A stretch of DNA of 64,000 nucleotides, from NCBI GenBank assembly GCA_035534615.1, contig DATLRO010000061.1, forward strand, positions 253,218 to 317,217, given 5' to 3'. Below, in pieces: positions 17,800-26,672 of this stretch (its first letter is position 1; every line of letters begins with the position of its first letter). The position numbers were made by a program, and so were the translations under genes. The notes beneath the pieces are model-generated. The model was not told where the DNA came from and searched no databases. It saw only the letters and a program-made list of their open reading frames with translations. The DNA is from JAGWRA01 sp035534615 (GTDB lineage Bacteria > Acidobacteriota > Vicinamibacteria > Vicinamibacterales > CAVVIG01).

Positions 17800-20700
17800 A
17801 TGCGCAAGCCCATCAGCTCAACGCTGTGCCGCGGCGCGCTGGCGCTGGCGGTCACCGCGACGGTGCTGCTGGCCGGCTCGGCCGGACGGGTCCGGCTCGC
17901 CGCCCAGTCCAATCCCAACGTCCTCATCGACCCGTCGCTGTATCAGGACCTGACGTGGCGCGCCATCGGTCCCAACCGCGGTGGCCGCGTGACAGCGGCG
18001 ACCGGAGTGCGGACGGAGCCGAACGTCTTCTACATGGGGCCTTCCGGCGGCGGCGTCTGGAAGACGGTCGACTCCGGCCGGACGTGGCGGCCGGTGACCG
18101 ACGGGCAGATTCCGACGCCGTCGATCGGCGCCATCGACGTCTCCGATTCCAACCCCGACATCGTCTATGTGGGCACCGGGAGCGAGGCGATCCGGAGCAA
18201 CGTCATTCTGGGCCGGGGTGTCTACAAGTCGACCGACGCCGGCAGGACCTGGCAGTTCGCCGGCCTGAAGAACGTCGGACAGATCGGGGCGGTGCGCGTC
18301 GATCCCAGGAATCCGGACATCGTCTTTGCGGCGGCCGTCGGTGATCCGTTCGGCTGGGGGCCCGACCGGGGCGTGTACCGGACGAAGGACGGCGGCCGGA
18401 CGTGGGAGAAGGTGCTCTTCATCAACAACGAGACCGGCGCGGTCTCGCTGGCGATCGACTGGCAGAATCCCGACGTGGTGTACGCCGGGGCCTGGCGCGC
18501 GCAGCGCCGGCCGTGGACGATCATCAGCGGCGGCCCCGCCTCGACCGGCGGGATCTACAAAACGACCGACGGCGGCGATCACTGGACGCATGTGTCCGCC
18601 GGGCTCCCGCACGACCTGATCGGCAAGGTCTGGGTGGATCTCGCGCAGTCGAACCCGAACGTGGTCTACGCGATGATCGAGGCCCCCGGTCCGGAAGGCG
18701 GACTCTACCGCTCGGAGGATGCCGGCGCGACCTGGCACCTGCGCAGCAACAGCCCGCGGCTGAGGGCGCGCCCGTTCTATTTCAACTACGTCGACGTCAA
18801 CCCGAAGAACGAGAACGAAGTGTGGGTGAGCGAGCTCGGCCTGCACAAGTCGACCGACGGCGGGCTCACCTGGACGACGGTGCCGACGCCGCACGGCGAC
18901 AACCACGGGATCTGGTTCAACCCGGACCATCCGCGGATCGCCATCGAGTACAACGACGGCGGCGCGAACGTGACGCAGGACGGCGGCCGGAGCTGGTCGT
19001 CGATCATGAACCAGCTCACCGGCGAGTTCTACATGGTCGACACCGACCGGCAGTTCCCCTACCGCGTGTACGGGCCGCAGCAGGACAACTCGACGGTCGT
19101 CCTGTCGAGCCTGCCGCCGGTGTCGTGGCCGCTGGATCGCCCCGAGCAGGCGTGGGGCGAGGCGTCCGGCTGCGAGAGCGGCCAGATCCGCCCCGACCCG
19201 GGCGGCCGCATCGTGTACGGCGACTGCAAGGGGGAGTTCGGCCGCTACGACACCGAGACCGGCCAGGAGCAGATGGACTGGATCAACCCGCAGCAGCGGT
19301 ACGGCCTCAACCCGAAGATCCAGATCGACCGGTTCGTGCGGCAGGCGCCGATCGAAGTGGATCCGCTCAATCCGAAGGTCGTGTATCACGGCGCGCAGTA
19401 CCTCTTCAAGACGACCGACGGCGGGATTCACTGGGCGAAGATCAGCCCGGATCTGACGGCGGACACCCCGGCCACGCAGACCGACTCGGGCGAGCCGATT
19501 ACGCGCGACATGACGGGGGAGGAGGTCTACAGCGCGCTGTACGCGATCCGCGCGTCGCGCGAGGAGCCGGGCGTCGTCTGGACCGGCTCCAACGACGGGC
19601 CGGTGTGGGTGACGCGCAACGGCGGCACGACGTGGAAGAACGTGACGCCGCCGGGCCCGGCGGGCGGCCGCGTGCACACGATCGAAGACTCCCCGCACCG
19701 CAAGGGCTCGGCGTACGTCTCCATCTACCGGATCTACCTGGACGACTACAAACCGTACCTGTACCTGACGAACGACTACGGCGCCCACTGGAAGCTGCTC
19801 ACCGACGGCACGAACGGCATTCCGGACGACTGGCCGATGCACGTCGTCCGCGAGGATCCGCAGGTCGAAGGGCTGCTGTACGCCGGGACGTGGTACGGCG
19901 CGTTCGTGTCGTTCGACAACGGCGGGCACTGGCAGACGCTGCAGCAGAACCTGCCGGCGACGGCGGTCACCGACATCAAGGTGGTCGACAACGGCCTCGT
20001 CATTTCGACGATGGGCCGCGGGTTCTGGATCATGGACGACATCGGTCCGCTGCGGCAGCTCGCGCTGAGCCTGCGCGGGCATGGCACGGCGTCGCACCAC
20101 GCCGCCGCGGCGACCGGGCGGGACGACATCCGGCTGGCCGTGCAGACGGCCGGTGCGGCCGCACCGGCCCGCCCGAGGCGGCCACGGCTCACGCCGTTCG
20201 ACCCGTCCGCGCCGGCGTTCCTCTTCACGCCGGTGCCGGCCTGGCGGATGCGGTACGTACCGGTCGTCGGCGAGCCCGGCTGGCCGACCTACCCGGCGGC
20301 CGGCGCGCGGATCGACTACGTGCTGAAGAGCGCGCCGTCGGGCCCGATCACGCTCGACATCCTCGACGGCGCCGGGACGGTCGTGCGCCACTACTCCAGC
20401 GAGGGACGCAACGAAGTGACGGGCGGCTACATGGCGCGGCGGTTCGCCGGCCTCACGACGGTCCTGCCGGCGAAGGCGGGGATGAACCGGTTCGTGTGGG
20501 ACCTCCGGTATCCTGCCGCGTGGGAGCCGGGCGCGCCCGACGGCGGACTCGGCGGGCCGATGGCGCCGCCCGGCACGTACCGGGCCAGGCTCACCGTCGA
20601 CGGCCGGACGATGACCGAGCCGTTCCAGCTCCTGGTGGATCCGCGCGTCGCGCGGGCGGGCGTCACGCAGGCCGACCTGGTCGAACAGGCGCGGTTCGCC

Positions 20701-20988
20701 CTGAAGGTGCGGGACACGATCAGCGAGGCCCGACAGCTCGCCGACCGCATCCAGAAGGCGATGCGCAGCGGCACGGGCGACAAGGCGGCGCTGCAGCGGG
20801 TGTACAACGAGCTGGTCAACACCCCCGGTCCTTACACGCCGAACGAGCTGATCGCCCAGATCTCGAACATCGAACGCGAGGTCGGCAACGCCGACCAGAA
20901 GGTCGGGGCGAGCGCATTCGCGCGGTATACGGTCGTGCTGAAGGACTTCGCCCGCGTCAAGGCGGACGCGGCAGAGGTGCTGAAGTAG
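17800..20988 (+). CDS. Secreted VPS10/BNR-repeat (sortilin-like) protein
   Basis: A 1062-aa exported protein with a Sec signal (about 1-40). Residues about 50-760 form a beta-propeller region with repeated Asp-box motifs (e.g. KTVDSGRTW, KSTDAGRTW, RTKDGGRTW, KTTDGGDHW), typical of VPS10/sortilin and BNR glycosidase-like propellers. The C-terminal third has an Ig-like strand region, an SxG-rich MAPPGTYRARLTVDG segment and a helical tail. Such proteins are abundant in Acidobacteria and annotated as glycosyl hydrolases, but no catalytic residues are evident. A GAGG at 17787-17790 favours ATG 17800 over the upstream in-frame ATGs at 17764 and 17791. Confidence 0.88.
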   Translation: MRKPISSTLCRGALALAVTATVLLAGSAGRVRLAAQSNPNVLIDPSLYQDLTWRAIGPNRGGRVTAATGVRTEPNVFYMGPSGGGVWKTVDSGRTWRPVTDGQIPTPSIGAIDVSDSNPDIVYVGTGSEAIRSNVILGRGVYKSTDAGRTWQFAGLKNVGQIGAVRVDPRNPDIVFAAAVGDPFGWGPDRGVYRTKDGGRTWEKVLFINNETGAVSLAIDWQNPDVVYAGAWRAQRRPWTIISGGPASTGGIYKTTDGGDHWTHVSAGLPHDLIGKVWVDLAQSNPNVVYAMIEAPGPEGGLYRSEDAGATWHLRSNSPRLRARPFYFNYVDVNPKNENEVWVSELGLHKSTDGGLTWTTVPTPHGDNHGIWFNPDHPRIAIEYNDGGANVTQDGGRSWSSIMNQLTGEFYMVDTDRQFPYRVYGPQQDNSTVVLSSLPPVSWPLDRPEQAWGEASGCESGQIRPDPGGRIVYGDCKGEFGRYDTETGQEQMDWINPQQRYGLNPKIQIDRFVRQAPIEVDPLNPKVVYHGAQYLFKTTDGGIHWAKISPDLTADTPATQTDSGEPITRDMTGEEVYSALYAIRASREEPGVVWTGSNDGPVWVTRNGGTTWKNVTPPGPAGGRVHTIEDSPHRKGSAYVSIYRIYLDDYKPYLYLTNDYGAHWKLLTDGTNGIPDDWPMHVVREDPQVEGLLYAGTWYGAFVSFDNGGHWQTLQQNLPATAVTDIKVVDNGLVISTMGRGFWIMDDIGPLRQLALSLRGHGTASHHAAAATGRDDIRLAVQTAGAAAPARPRRPRLTPFDPSAPAFLFTPVPAWRMRYVPVVGEPGWPTYPAAGARIDYVLKSAPSGPITLDILDGAGTVVRHYSSEGRNEVTGGYMARRFAGLTTVLPAKAGMNRFVWDLRYPAAWEPGAPDGGLGGPMAPPGTYRARLTVDGRTMTEPFQLLVDPRVARAGVTQADLVEQARFALKVRDTISEARQLADRIQKAMRSGTGDKAALQRVYNELVNTPGPYTPNELIAQISNIEREVGNADQKVGASAFARYTVVLKDFARVKADAAEVLK

Positions 20989-21083
20989 GAATTGACGCCT
21001 CCGGCACAAAGCCGGACGATGAGGGATGCCGGACGCTCGCACCGGACCGGACCGGGGACGCGCGCGCGGCTGGAGGTGTGCGC

Positions 21084-21581
21084 ATGGAGAGGCGGAGGGT
21101 TTTCGACACGTGGGGACTGGCGCTGCTGCTCGCCTGCGCCGGCGTCGCCGGCGCACCGCGCCCGGCGCGAGCGGATGATCAGACCGCCGCCCGCCAGGCC
21201 ATCCAGGCGGCGATGCAGCGATACGCCGAGCTCGGCCGCACCGGCCCGGTCGCCGCCACCGTCGCCATGTTCACCGCCGACGGCGAGCTGCTGGAACCCG
21301 GCATGCCGCCCATCCAGGGTCGCCCGGCCATCCAGAGCTTCCTGGCGCCGCTGGCGGCGAAGTTCACCGTGGAGTCCGAGGTCATGACGACCGACGCCCT
21401 CGACATCTATGGGTCGGCGGCGTACCAATGGGGCACGTACCAGCAGACCGCCGGTCCGATCGGCCAGCCGGGCGACACTTATGCCGGCCGTTACGTGGCG
21501 GAGTGGCGCCACGAGCCGGGCGGCCAGTGGCGGCTGCGGCGACTGATGATGCAGCCGGTGCAGGCTCCCCGGAAGAACTGA
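21084..21581 (+). CDS. Exported NTF2-like (SnoaL/DUF4440) protein
   Basis: A 165-aa protein with a signal peptide (about 1-29, ending ARA) and an NTF2-like cone fold. TARQAIQ-type helix 1, a FTADGELLEPGMPPIQGRPAI segment and YVAEWRHEPGGQWRLRR near the end are the classic SnoaL/DUF4440 pattern. Members are scaffolds for small-molecule binding or isomerisation; no catalytic assignment is possible. GGAGG at 21072-21076 sets ATG 21084. It overlaps no other gene and precedes the DUF202 gene by 26 bp, likely one operon. Confidence 0.75.
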   Translation: MERRRVFDTWGLALLLACAGVAGAPRPARADDQTAARQAIQAAMQRYAELGRTGPVAATVAMFTADGELLEPGMPPIQGRPAIQSFLAPLAAKFTVESEVMTTDALDIYGSAAYQWGTYQQTAGPIGQPGDTYAGRYVAEWRHEPGGQWRLRRLMMQPVQAPRKN

Positions 21582-21607
21582 GGCGCGCGGTCCCGGTCTG
21601 GTCTCTC

Positions 21608-21973
21608 ATGCCCGAGTCGAATCCCGATCCGCGCGTCTACTTCGCCGCCGAGCGGACCCTGCTCGCCTGGGTGCGCACCGGCATCGGCGTCATGGCCTTC
21701 GGCTTCGTCGTCGCGCGGTTCGCGCTCTTCCTGCAGCTGCTGCAGGCGCGAAGCGGCACGGTGGCGACCCACGGCCTGTCGACCTGGCTCGGCGCGGCGC
21801 TGGTGATGGCCGGCGTCCTGGCGACCGTGGCCGGCGGCGTTCAGTTCCACCGGTTCTGCCGGCGACTCCTGCCGGAGGAACTGCCCGGCGACCGCACGCA
21901 CCTGTTTCCGATCGCGCTGGCCGTCATCCTGGCTGGCGTCGGCGTGGTCCTCGCCGTGATCCTGGTCACGTAG
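21608..21973 (+). CDS. DUF202/YidH family membrane protein
   Basis: A 121-aa inner-membrane protein with three transmembrane helices. The N-terminal motif FAAERTLLAWVRTGIGVMAFGFVV is the defining signature of the YidH/DUF202 family (here shown only in part: AAERTLLAWVRTG). Function is unknown; relatives occur in vacuolar transporter chaperone proteins. It follows the NTF2-like gene closely. Confidence 0.85.
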   Translation: MPESNPDPRVYFAAERTLLAWVRTGIGVMAFGFVVARFALFLQLLQARSGTVATHGLSTWLGAALVMAGVLATVAGGVQFHRFCRRLLPEELPGDRTHLFPIALAVILAGVGVVLAVILVT

Positions 21974-22131
21974 CCGTCGATCCGCGCGTCCGGCAGATCG
22001 TCGACCTGCTCCGCCTGCCGCCCCACCCGGAGGGCGGCTCCTCTCGCGGGCGCTTCCACTCGGCCGTCTCCGTCCAGCCGCTCGACGCGCGCCGGCGTGG
22101 CGCCGCCACCGGCAGCGCCCGGCCGGCATGC

Positions 22132-22137
22132 TAGAAT
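22132..22137 (+). promoter_or_regulatory. -10 box TAGAAT upstream of cupin gene
   Basis: TAGAAT is followed by CCGCTCA, the same bases that follow the TAAGAT box at 43830. The cupin start lies about 94 nt downstream, giving a leader of roughly 85 nt with no obvious structure. Confidence 0.35.
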
Positions 22138-22230
22138 CCGCTCACAACCGGGACGCGGCCCGGCAGCCGCACCCGTCGGGCGACCTCGGCCGTGTGCCCG
22201 ACCTTCCCGCCCGGATTCGAGGAGATCACC

Positions 22231-22620
22231 ATGAGCCCGTCCGATCCTCTGCTCGCTCCCATCGCGGGCGCCGACCATCGCGTCGTCGGCGGCGTCCAGC
22301 TCGACGTCGTCCCGGCCGGTGAGGGGCGTGTGAAGCGCACGATCTACCCGGTGGGCTTCCGCTGGGACACGCACATGAAGGATCTGGTCGGCACCGCGCT
22401 GTGCATGCACGCGCACGTCGGCTTCCTCGCCCGCGGGCACATCCAGATCCGCTACGCGGACGGCTGCACGCTGGATCTCACGGCCCCGATGGCGGTCGTC
22501 ATCGAACCGGGACACGTGGGCTGGGTGGTCGGTGACGAGCCGGCCGTCCTGATCGAGGTCGATTTCGAGCGCGCGACCGCCAGCCGGTTCGGCATCCCCG
22601 AGGCTCACCGTCACGCCTGA
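22231..22620 (+). CDS. Small cupin-domain protein
   Basis: A 129-aa single-domain protein. The pattern HAHVGFLARGHIQIRYADG followed by EPGHVGW fits a compact cupin barrel with His ligands for a metal (His-x-His in MHAHVG). The function is unknown; small cupins act as sugar or acid isomerases, dioxygenases or sensors. A GAGGAG lies at 22219-22224, supporting ATG 22231 over an upstream TTG/ATG in the same frame. Confidence 0.65.
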   Translation: MSPSDPLLAPIAGADHRVVGGVQLDVVPAGEGRVKRTIYPVGFRWDTHMKDLVGTALCMHAHVGFLARGHIQIRYADGCTLDLTAPMAVVIEPGHVGWVVGDEPAVLIEVDFERATASRFGIPEAHRHA

Positions 22621-22843
22621 ACGTCTCCAGTGCCGATCGGCCGCGGCCGCGCGATCCGGGGCGCCACGGTGATGGTCGCCGGCGCTGCGTGCGATGTGTG
22701 AGGAGCGGGACGGGAGGGAGTGGAGCGTCCTGTGCGGGCCGCGACGATCTCATCCGTAATGGCGTCACACGCCCCGCAGGCCGTCGGTTGGAACTCCGCC
22801 GTTTTCAGGGTCCGCGCGGGGGCGGCGACGATCGGATCCGGGG

Positions 22844-23374
22844 CTATGCCGCCACGCTGGCCGCCTTCCACTGCGCCGCGTTCTTGTCGGACCGGTAGAC
22901 CGTGTCGAGGTCGACGACCACCGAGGTTCCCTGCAGGCTGACGGCGTAGCGATCCATGTTCCGCGTCGCGCGGCCGGACATGAACACGCCCAGCTCCGTG
23001 TATTTCGAGTGGTGCTTCGGACACTGGAACCGGTGATCGGCCGGCAGCCAGTCGAGCGCGGTGTTCTGGTGCGGGCACCAGAGGCCGAACGCGTAAATCC
23101 GGCCCTGGTAGCGGACCAGGATCACCTCGTTCGACCGATCGATCCTGACGCTGTCGGTCGCCGGCAGCGGATAGCGGCTCGTCTGGTCGGCCCGTTCCCC
23201 GCGCGCTTCGAGCACGGGAAGATTCCAGACGTCAATCGCGAGACCGAAGGCGAGCGCACCCGCGGCGCAGCCGGCCCGCTGCAGGAACTGCCGGCGGCTG
23301 GATCCGCCGCACCCCTCCTCGGGCCGGCGGTCGTCGCCGCAGATCAGTGACATCGAGTACTGCTTGTTCGTCAT
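22844..23374 (-). CDS. Tat-exported Rieske [2Fe-2S] protein
   Basis: A 176-aa protein with a twin-arginine signal (SSRRQFLQRAGCAAGALAFG, about 26-45) and a Rieske fold. The cluster ligands are a CPH motif and, after 15 residues, CPKH, which fits C-x-H-x15-C-x-x-H. The two extra Cys that form the disulfide in bc1/b6f Rieske proteins are missing (Gln and His stand there), as in low-potential ferredoxin-type Rieske proteins. Yet it is exported and membrane-linked. It is the last gene of a three-gene operon with two polytopic membrane proteins, suggesting it hands electrons to or from them at the periplasmic face. Confidence 0.85.
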   Translation of the reverse strand: MTNKQYSMSLICGDDRRPEEGCGGSSRRQFLQRAGCAAGALAFGLAIDVWNLPVLEARGERADQTSRYPLPATDSVRIDRSNEVILVRYQGRIYAFGLWCPHQNTALDWLPADHRFQCPKHHSKYTELGVFMSGRATRNMDRYAVSLQGTSVVVDLDTVYRSDKNAAQWKAASVAA

Positions 23375-23406
23375 GGTCCGGTATCCCTCCTGCCGATACC
23401 CGTGGT

Positions 23407-23889
23407 TCAGAGATTCAACAACGCCGTTCCGATGAGCGCGGTGGTGAACCAGAGCGTGAGGCTCGCCACCGATGCGTACTGCAGCCGCCGCCACGCCCGC
23501 GCCTCTCCGCCTGCGGCCCGGCGCTCCGCCCGCGCCAGGATGCCGCCGTTCGCCAGCAGCACGGCGACCAGGCCCATCTTGGTCCAGAACAGATAGGAGT
23601 GCAGGAACGTGCCGACATCGCTCGCGAACAGCAGGACGCCGCTCGCGATCACGAAACCGAGGCTGATGATCACGATGCGGTGGACGCCGGCGAGATCGTT
23701 GAGGCGCAGGGCCCGGACGTCCGCGCTCTCGCGCGACGCGCGGAGCGTGGCCCGATCCGCCGCCACCGCGCAGCCGCCGCCCGCGAGCAGGCCGCCCACG
23801 TGGGCGAACTCCACGCACGTTTCCAGGTTCGAGTGATTCGCGTAGACGGTCGCCCACCACGCCACCAGATGTGAGATGACACCACCCAT
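23407..23889 (-). CDS. Four-helix membrane protein, possible heme-binding partner of Rieske
   Basis: A 160-aa integral membrane protein with four main hydrophobic helices and a short N-terminal amphipathic segment (MGGVISHLVAWWATVYAN). His residues lie at helix ends or inside helices (CVEFAHVGG, AGVHRIVIIS, GTFLHSYLFW), as in b-type cytochrome subunits and CopD-like proteins. I cannot assign a family. It sits between a b561-like gene (2 bp away) and the Rieske gene (32 bp away) on the same strand, which supports a shared electron-transfer role. Confidence 0.65.
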   Translation of the reverse strand: MGGVISHLVAWWATVYANHSNLETCVEFAHVGGLLAGGGCAVAADRATLRASRESADVRALRLNDLAGVHRIVIISLGFVIASGVLLFASDVGTFLHSYLFWTKMGLVAVLLANGGILARAERRAAGGEARAWRRLQYASVASLTLWFTTALIGTALLNL

Positions 23890-23891
23890 GA

Positions 23892-24635
23892 TCAGCGGTT
23901 GAACAGCAGCATGATCAGATAGCCGGCCGTCGCCAGCGACATCGACGTGGTCGCCCAGCCGAGGTGCAGCGTCTTCCGGCTGTTGAACTGCGTCAGGCCC
24001 TGGCGGATCTTCGGCGCCGTCGCCGCCGTGCCCAGCATCCCCACGGCGGAGGCGAGCATCAGGATGCCGTGAATCGTGCGGACCGTCCGATCGTGGGGAT
24101 CCTTCCGCTCGTCCCACAGGTTCCAGATGCCGGTCACCGAGTTGAGGCCGAACAGGCCGTAGATGCCGGTGGCGACGAAGCCGTGCGCGTGCCGCAGCGA
24201 GTTGTCGTACGGATTGTTGTAGAGCTTCTCGCCCAGCACCGCCTCGGTCACGAACAGCGGCAGCATGGCGATGCTCGCATACACGTGAATCTTCCGCCGG
24301 ACGTAGAACCCGTGCGTGTAGCTGTACACGACCGGCCGGTGAAACGTCCGGCCACCGTCGCCGCCCGCGCCGGCCGGGACCGCCGCCGCCGACGCGTCGG
24401 CCTCCAGGTCGATCGGCAACGGCGCGGCCGCCACGTCAGCAGGCGCCGCAGCCGGCGCCGTCCAGGTCACCCGCAGCGGATCCGGCGCAACCGACGGCGA
24501 CTGGCCGGTCCAGCCGCGGCTCACCGCCGAACTCATCACGGCCTCGTTGAAGCCTGAGGCGGCGGGAGCCGCCAGGGCGGGGGCGCATGGCACCACGAGG
24601 AGCAACCCGATCGCGATCGCAGCAGTTCGCATCAA
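23892..24635 (-). CDS. Cytochrome b561-like membrane protein with signal peptide
   Basis: A 247-aa protein with a signal peptide (about 1-22), a long Ala/Pro-rich periplasmic segment and four transmembrane helices from about residue 112. Each helix carries or borders a His: KIHVYAS, RHAHGFVATG, RTIHGILML and KTLHLGWAT. This matches the arrangement of cytochrome b561 domains, where four His bind two hemes across the membrane. Family membership is inferred from this pattern only. It is the first gene of the operon that ends with the exported Rieske protein. Confidence 0.6.
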   Translation of the reverse strand: MMRTAAIAIGLLLVVPCAPALAAPAASGFNEAVMSSAVSRGWTGQSPSVAPDPLRVTWTAPAAAPADVAAAPLPIDLEADASAAAVPAGAGGDGGRTFHRPVVYSYTHGFYVRRKIHVYASIAMLPLFVTEAVLGEKLYNNPYDNSLRHAHGFVATGIYGLFGLNSVTGIWNLWDERKDPHDRTVRTIHGILMLASAVGMLGTAATAPKIRQGLTQFNSRKTLHLGWATTSMSLATAGYLIMLLFNR

Positions 24636-25028
24636 CGCATCCTCAACACGTGGCCAACGGTCACGTCACATTCAAGTGGACGCACCGGCGCCGACCCGCC
24701 AGGGGCAGGCGCCAGCCCTGAAGCATGTCGCGTTCCAACCGGAGACCAGCCGAAAACAGGCCGATTCGCTAGGCTTTCCGGCAGCAGTGTATCGCAACCC
24801 GACAGCTGAGTGACATTCCGGGGTCAAAGACCGAGGACATCCGGTCAGGTGGGGAGGACAGCGGACCGCCGAACTGCCGAGGTCGGCACGGGCGGCCACG
24901 GCCGGCCGCGCCAAGGGCGCCCGACCGCTCACGCCGGTCACACCGGGCGAATCCGGATCGGGTGAGGGTGCAGTGCCGCGGCCGGTGCCGGCGCGGGCGT
25001 CGGAGCCGGCATCGGCGCGGGGGACGCG
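24636..25028 (-). other. Non-coding region upstream of the Rieske operon
   Basis: About 393 bp without a convincing gene on either strand; the short frames there have no family resemblance or ribosome sites. The word gtcaaagaccg at 24823-24833 is shared with the region upstream of the surface-protein operon (15217). The right edge (24960-25025) is G/C-rich with repeats of ggcgc and gccgg. I see no clear promoter. Confidence 0.4.
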
Positions 25029-25436
25029 TCAGCTGAGCGTCACGGTCATCATCAGCGCGAGCGAGACCGCCAGGACGGCGGCGACGAAGATCCAGCGCTG
25101 CACCGCGTAGACGTTCTTCAGCTCGTCGAGCGCCACCATCAGGTTGTCGATGTCGCTCCCCTCGGTCGCGGCGATCCGCGTGAAGTGCCGGGCGGCGCCG
25201 ACCAGATAGAGACCAATCACGACAATCAGTACGGCGAGCACGGCGATGATCACGCTGCCGCGGATCGTCACGGTCCACAGGCTCACCACGCCGGCGCCGA
25301 GCACGAGACCGAGCAGCACGTTGGCGAACCCCACGAACCGCATGGTCACGGCGAGATGCGCCATGGTCGCATTCTGCGAGGCCGTGAATTCGTAACGGGG
25401 GCCGCCAGGGGGAGGCGTCGCCGGCGTGTCGGTCAT
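25029..25436 (-). CDS. Small membrane protein of unknown function
   Basis: A 135-aa protein with three hydrophobic helices: about 35-55, 60-85 and 113-133. The N-terminus is Pro/Thr-rich and the loop before the last helix is charged. I do not recognise a family. ATG 25436 has a GGAGG 6 nt upstream; the in-frame TTG just before it is unlikely. It is transcribed away from the plus-strand gene at 25559. Confidence 0.55.
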   Translation of the reverse strand: MTDTPATPPPGGPRYEFTASQNATMAHLAVTMRFVGFANVLLGLVLGAGVVSLWTVTIRGSVIIAVLAVLIVVIGLYLVGAARHFTRIAATEGSDIDNLMVALDELKNVYAVQRWIFVAAVLAVSLALMMTVTLS

Positions 25437-25558
25437 CAAACCCTCCTGCCTGGAGTATACGCCGCCGACCGTGTCGACGGCCGGGATTCACGTCGGGCGC
25501 CGGAGGCCGGGCGACGGGCGCCGGCCGGCGGCGTATCATGAGCAGACAGGAGGTTCCG

Positions 25559-25972
25559 ATGACCCGTCTCGTCGTCGCGCTCACGACCATCGCCGCGATG
25601 GCCGCCGCCACAGGGGCCGGCGCCCGCGGACAGACCCCGTCCGCCGCCACGCCCGCTGCGATCAGCACCTACACGGTGCAGGTCGACTCGATCGACGGCA
25701 AACCGGTGCAGGTCGACGGCTCGTTCTGGGTCGACGGCGGCATCCCGCATGCGCAGATCGTGCACCGGCAGACGCCGTTCACGATCACCGACGCCGGCAC
25801 GGTCGCCGACGGTCTGTTCTCGGCCGCGCGCGGCGCGATTCGCGTACGGCTGTCCGTCAAGGGCGGTGGCAGCGCGAGCGCCGAGGGGCCGGTGGTCGCC
25901 GTCGTGGAAGGGCTGGCACCGGCCGCCGGCCGCGGGTTCCTCAAGACGTTCGGCGCCGCCGACCCGCGCTGA
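25559..25972 (+). CDS. Small secreted protein of unknown function
   Basis: A 137-aa protein with a Sec signal (about 1-24, ending GARG) and a mostly beta mature part. The segments VQVDSIDGKPVQVDGSFWVDGG and IRVRLSVKGGGSASAEG show alternating hydrophobic residues, but I know no matching family. AGGAGG at 25548-25553 sets ATG 25559, and a TATCAT hexamer lies at about 25533. A cytochrome c gene follows in the same direction after about 110 bp. Confidence 0.6.
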   Translation: MTRLVVALTTIAAMAAATGAGARGQTPSAATPAAISTYTVQVDSIDGKPVQVDGSFWVDGGIPHAQIVHRQTPFTITDAGTVADGLFSAARGAIRVRLSVKGGGSASAEGPVVAVVEGLAPAAGRGFLKTFGAADPR

Positions 25973-26084
25973 CGGGCGCCCGGCGCCGCGTCCCGGCGGG
26001 AGGGTGGCTCAGCTTGCGACGCGCGGGAAGGGGCATAATGCCTTCTGTCCCGCCACGGAATCCCGCCAGTAAGGAGGTGGACAC

Positions 26085-26606
26085 ATGAAGAGGTTCCTCT
26101 GGGGCGCCATCACGCTGATCCTCGCGATCGCCATCGTCGGATTCTGGTACCTGAAGACCGGCCGGCTCGACACGAGGGCGCTCGGCAACACCCCGTCCAC
26201 GATGGAATCGGTGATCGCGTCGGCGGCGCTCGATGCGTCGATCATGCGCCGGGCTCCCACCATCAGCGATCCCGTCCTGCCGACCACCGCCACGCTGACC
26301 ACCGGCGCGCAGCTGTACAGCGCGCACTGCTCGGCCTGCCACGGCACGCCCGCGGTGCCGGAAAGCGTGCTGGCGCACGGCCTGTACCCGCCCGTGCCAC
26401 AGTTCTTCCAGCGACCGCCGGACATGCCGGCGAACGAGAACTTCTTCGTCGTCAAGTACGGCGTCCGGTGGACGGGCATGCCCGGGTGGGGCCGGGCCCT
26501 CAGCGATCAGCAGATCTGGACGCTGGCCACGTTCCTCAGCCAGATCGGGAAGCTTCCGCCGGCGGTGACGCAGACCGCCAACGGCGCGGCGCCGGCGACG
26601 CCCTGA
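26085..26606 (+). CDS. Membrane-anchored class I cytochrome c
   Basis: A 173-aa protein with an N-terminal uncleaved helix (about 5-22, FLWGAITLILAIAIVGFWYL) and a periplasmic cytochrome c domain. The heme site is CSACHG. The likely distal Met ligand is in WTGMPGWG. A long linker of about 60 residues separates anchor and domain. It is a one-electron carrier of the respiratory chain or a dehydrogenase. It is encoded about 1.4 kb from the Rieske operon on the opposite strand, so a functional link is possible but unproven. A CATAAT hexamer lies at 26034-26039 and AAGGAGG precedes the start. Confidence 0.88.
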   Translation: MKRFLWGAITLILAIAIVGFWYLKTGRLDTRALGNTPSTMESVIASAALDASIMRRAPTISDPVLPTTATLTTGAQLYSAHCSACHGTPAVPESVLAHGLYPPVPQFFQRPPDMPANENFFVVKYGVRWTGMPGWGRALSDQQIWTLATFLSQIGKLPPAVTQTANGAAPATP

Positions 26607-26672
26607 GCCGGCGGCGTCCGCCGAGACGTCTCCCCACGCCGTCCGGACGATGAGGGATGGACCGGCCGCGCG

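Noticed and set aside
22611..23078. Overlapping minus-strand frames at the cupin/Rieske boundary
   Set aside because: They have no domains and overlap the well-supported Rieske gene.
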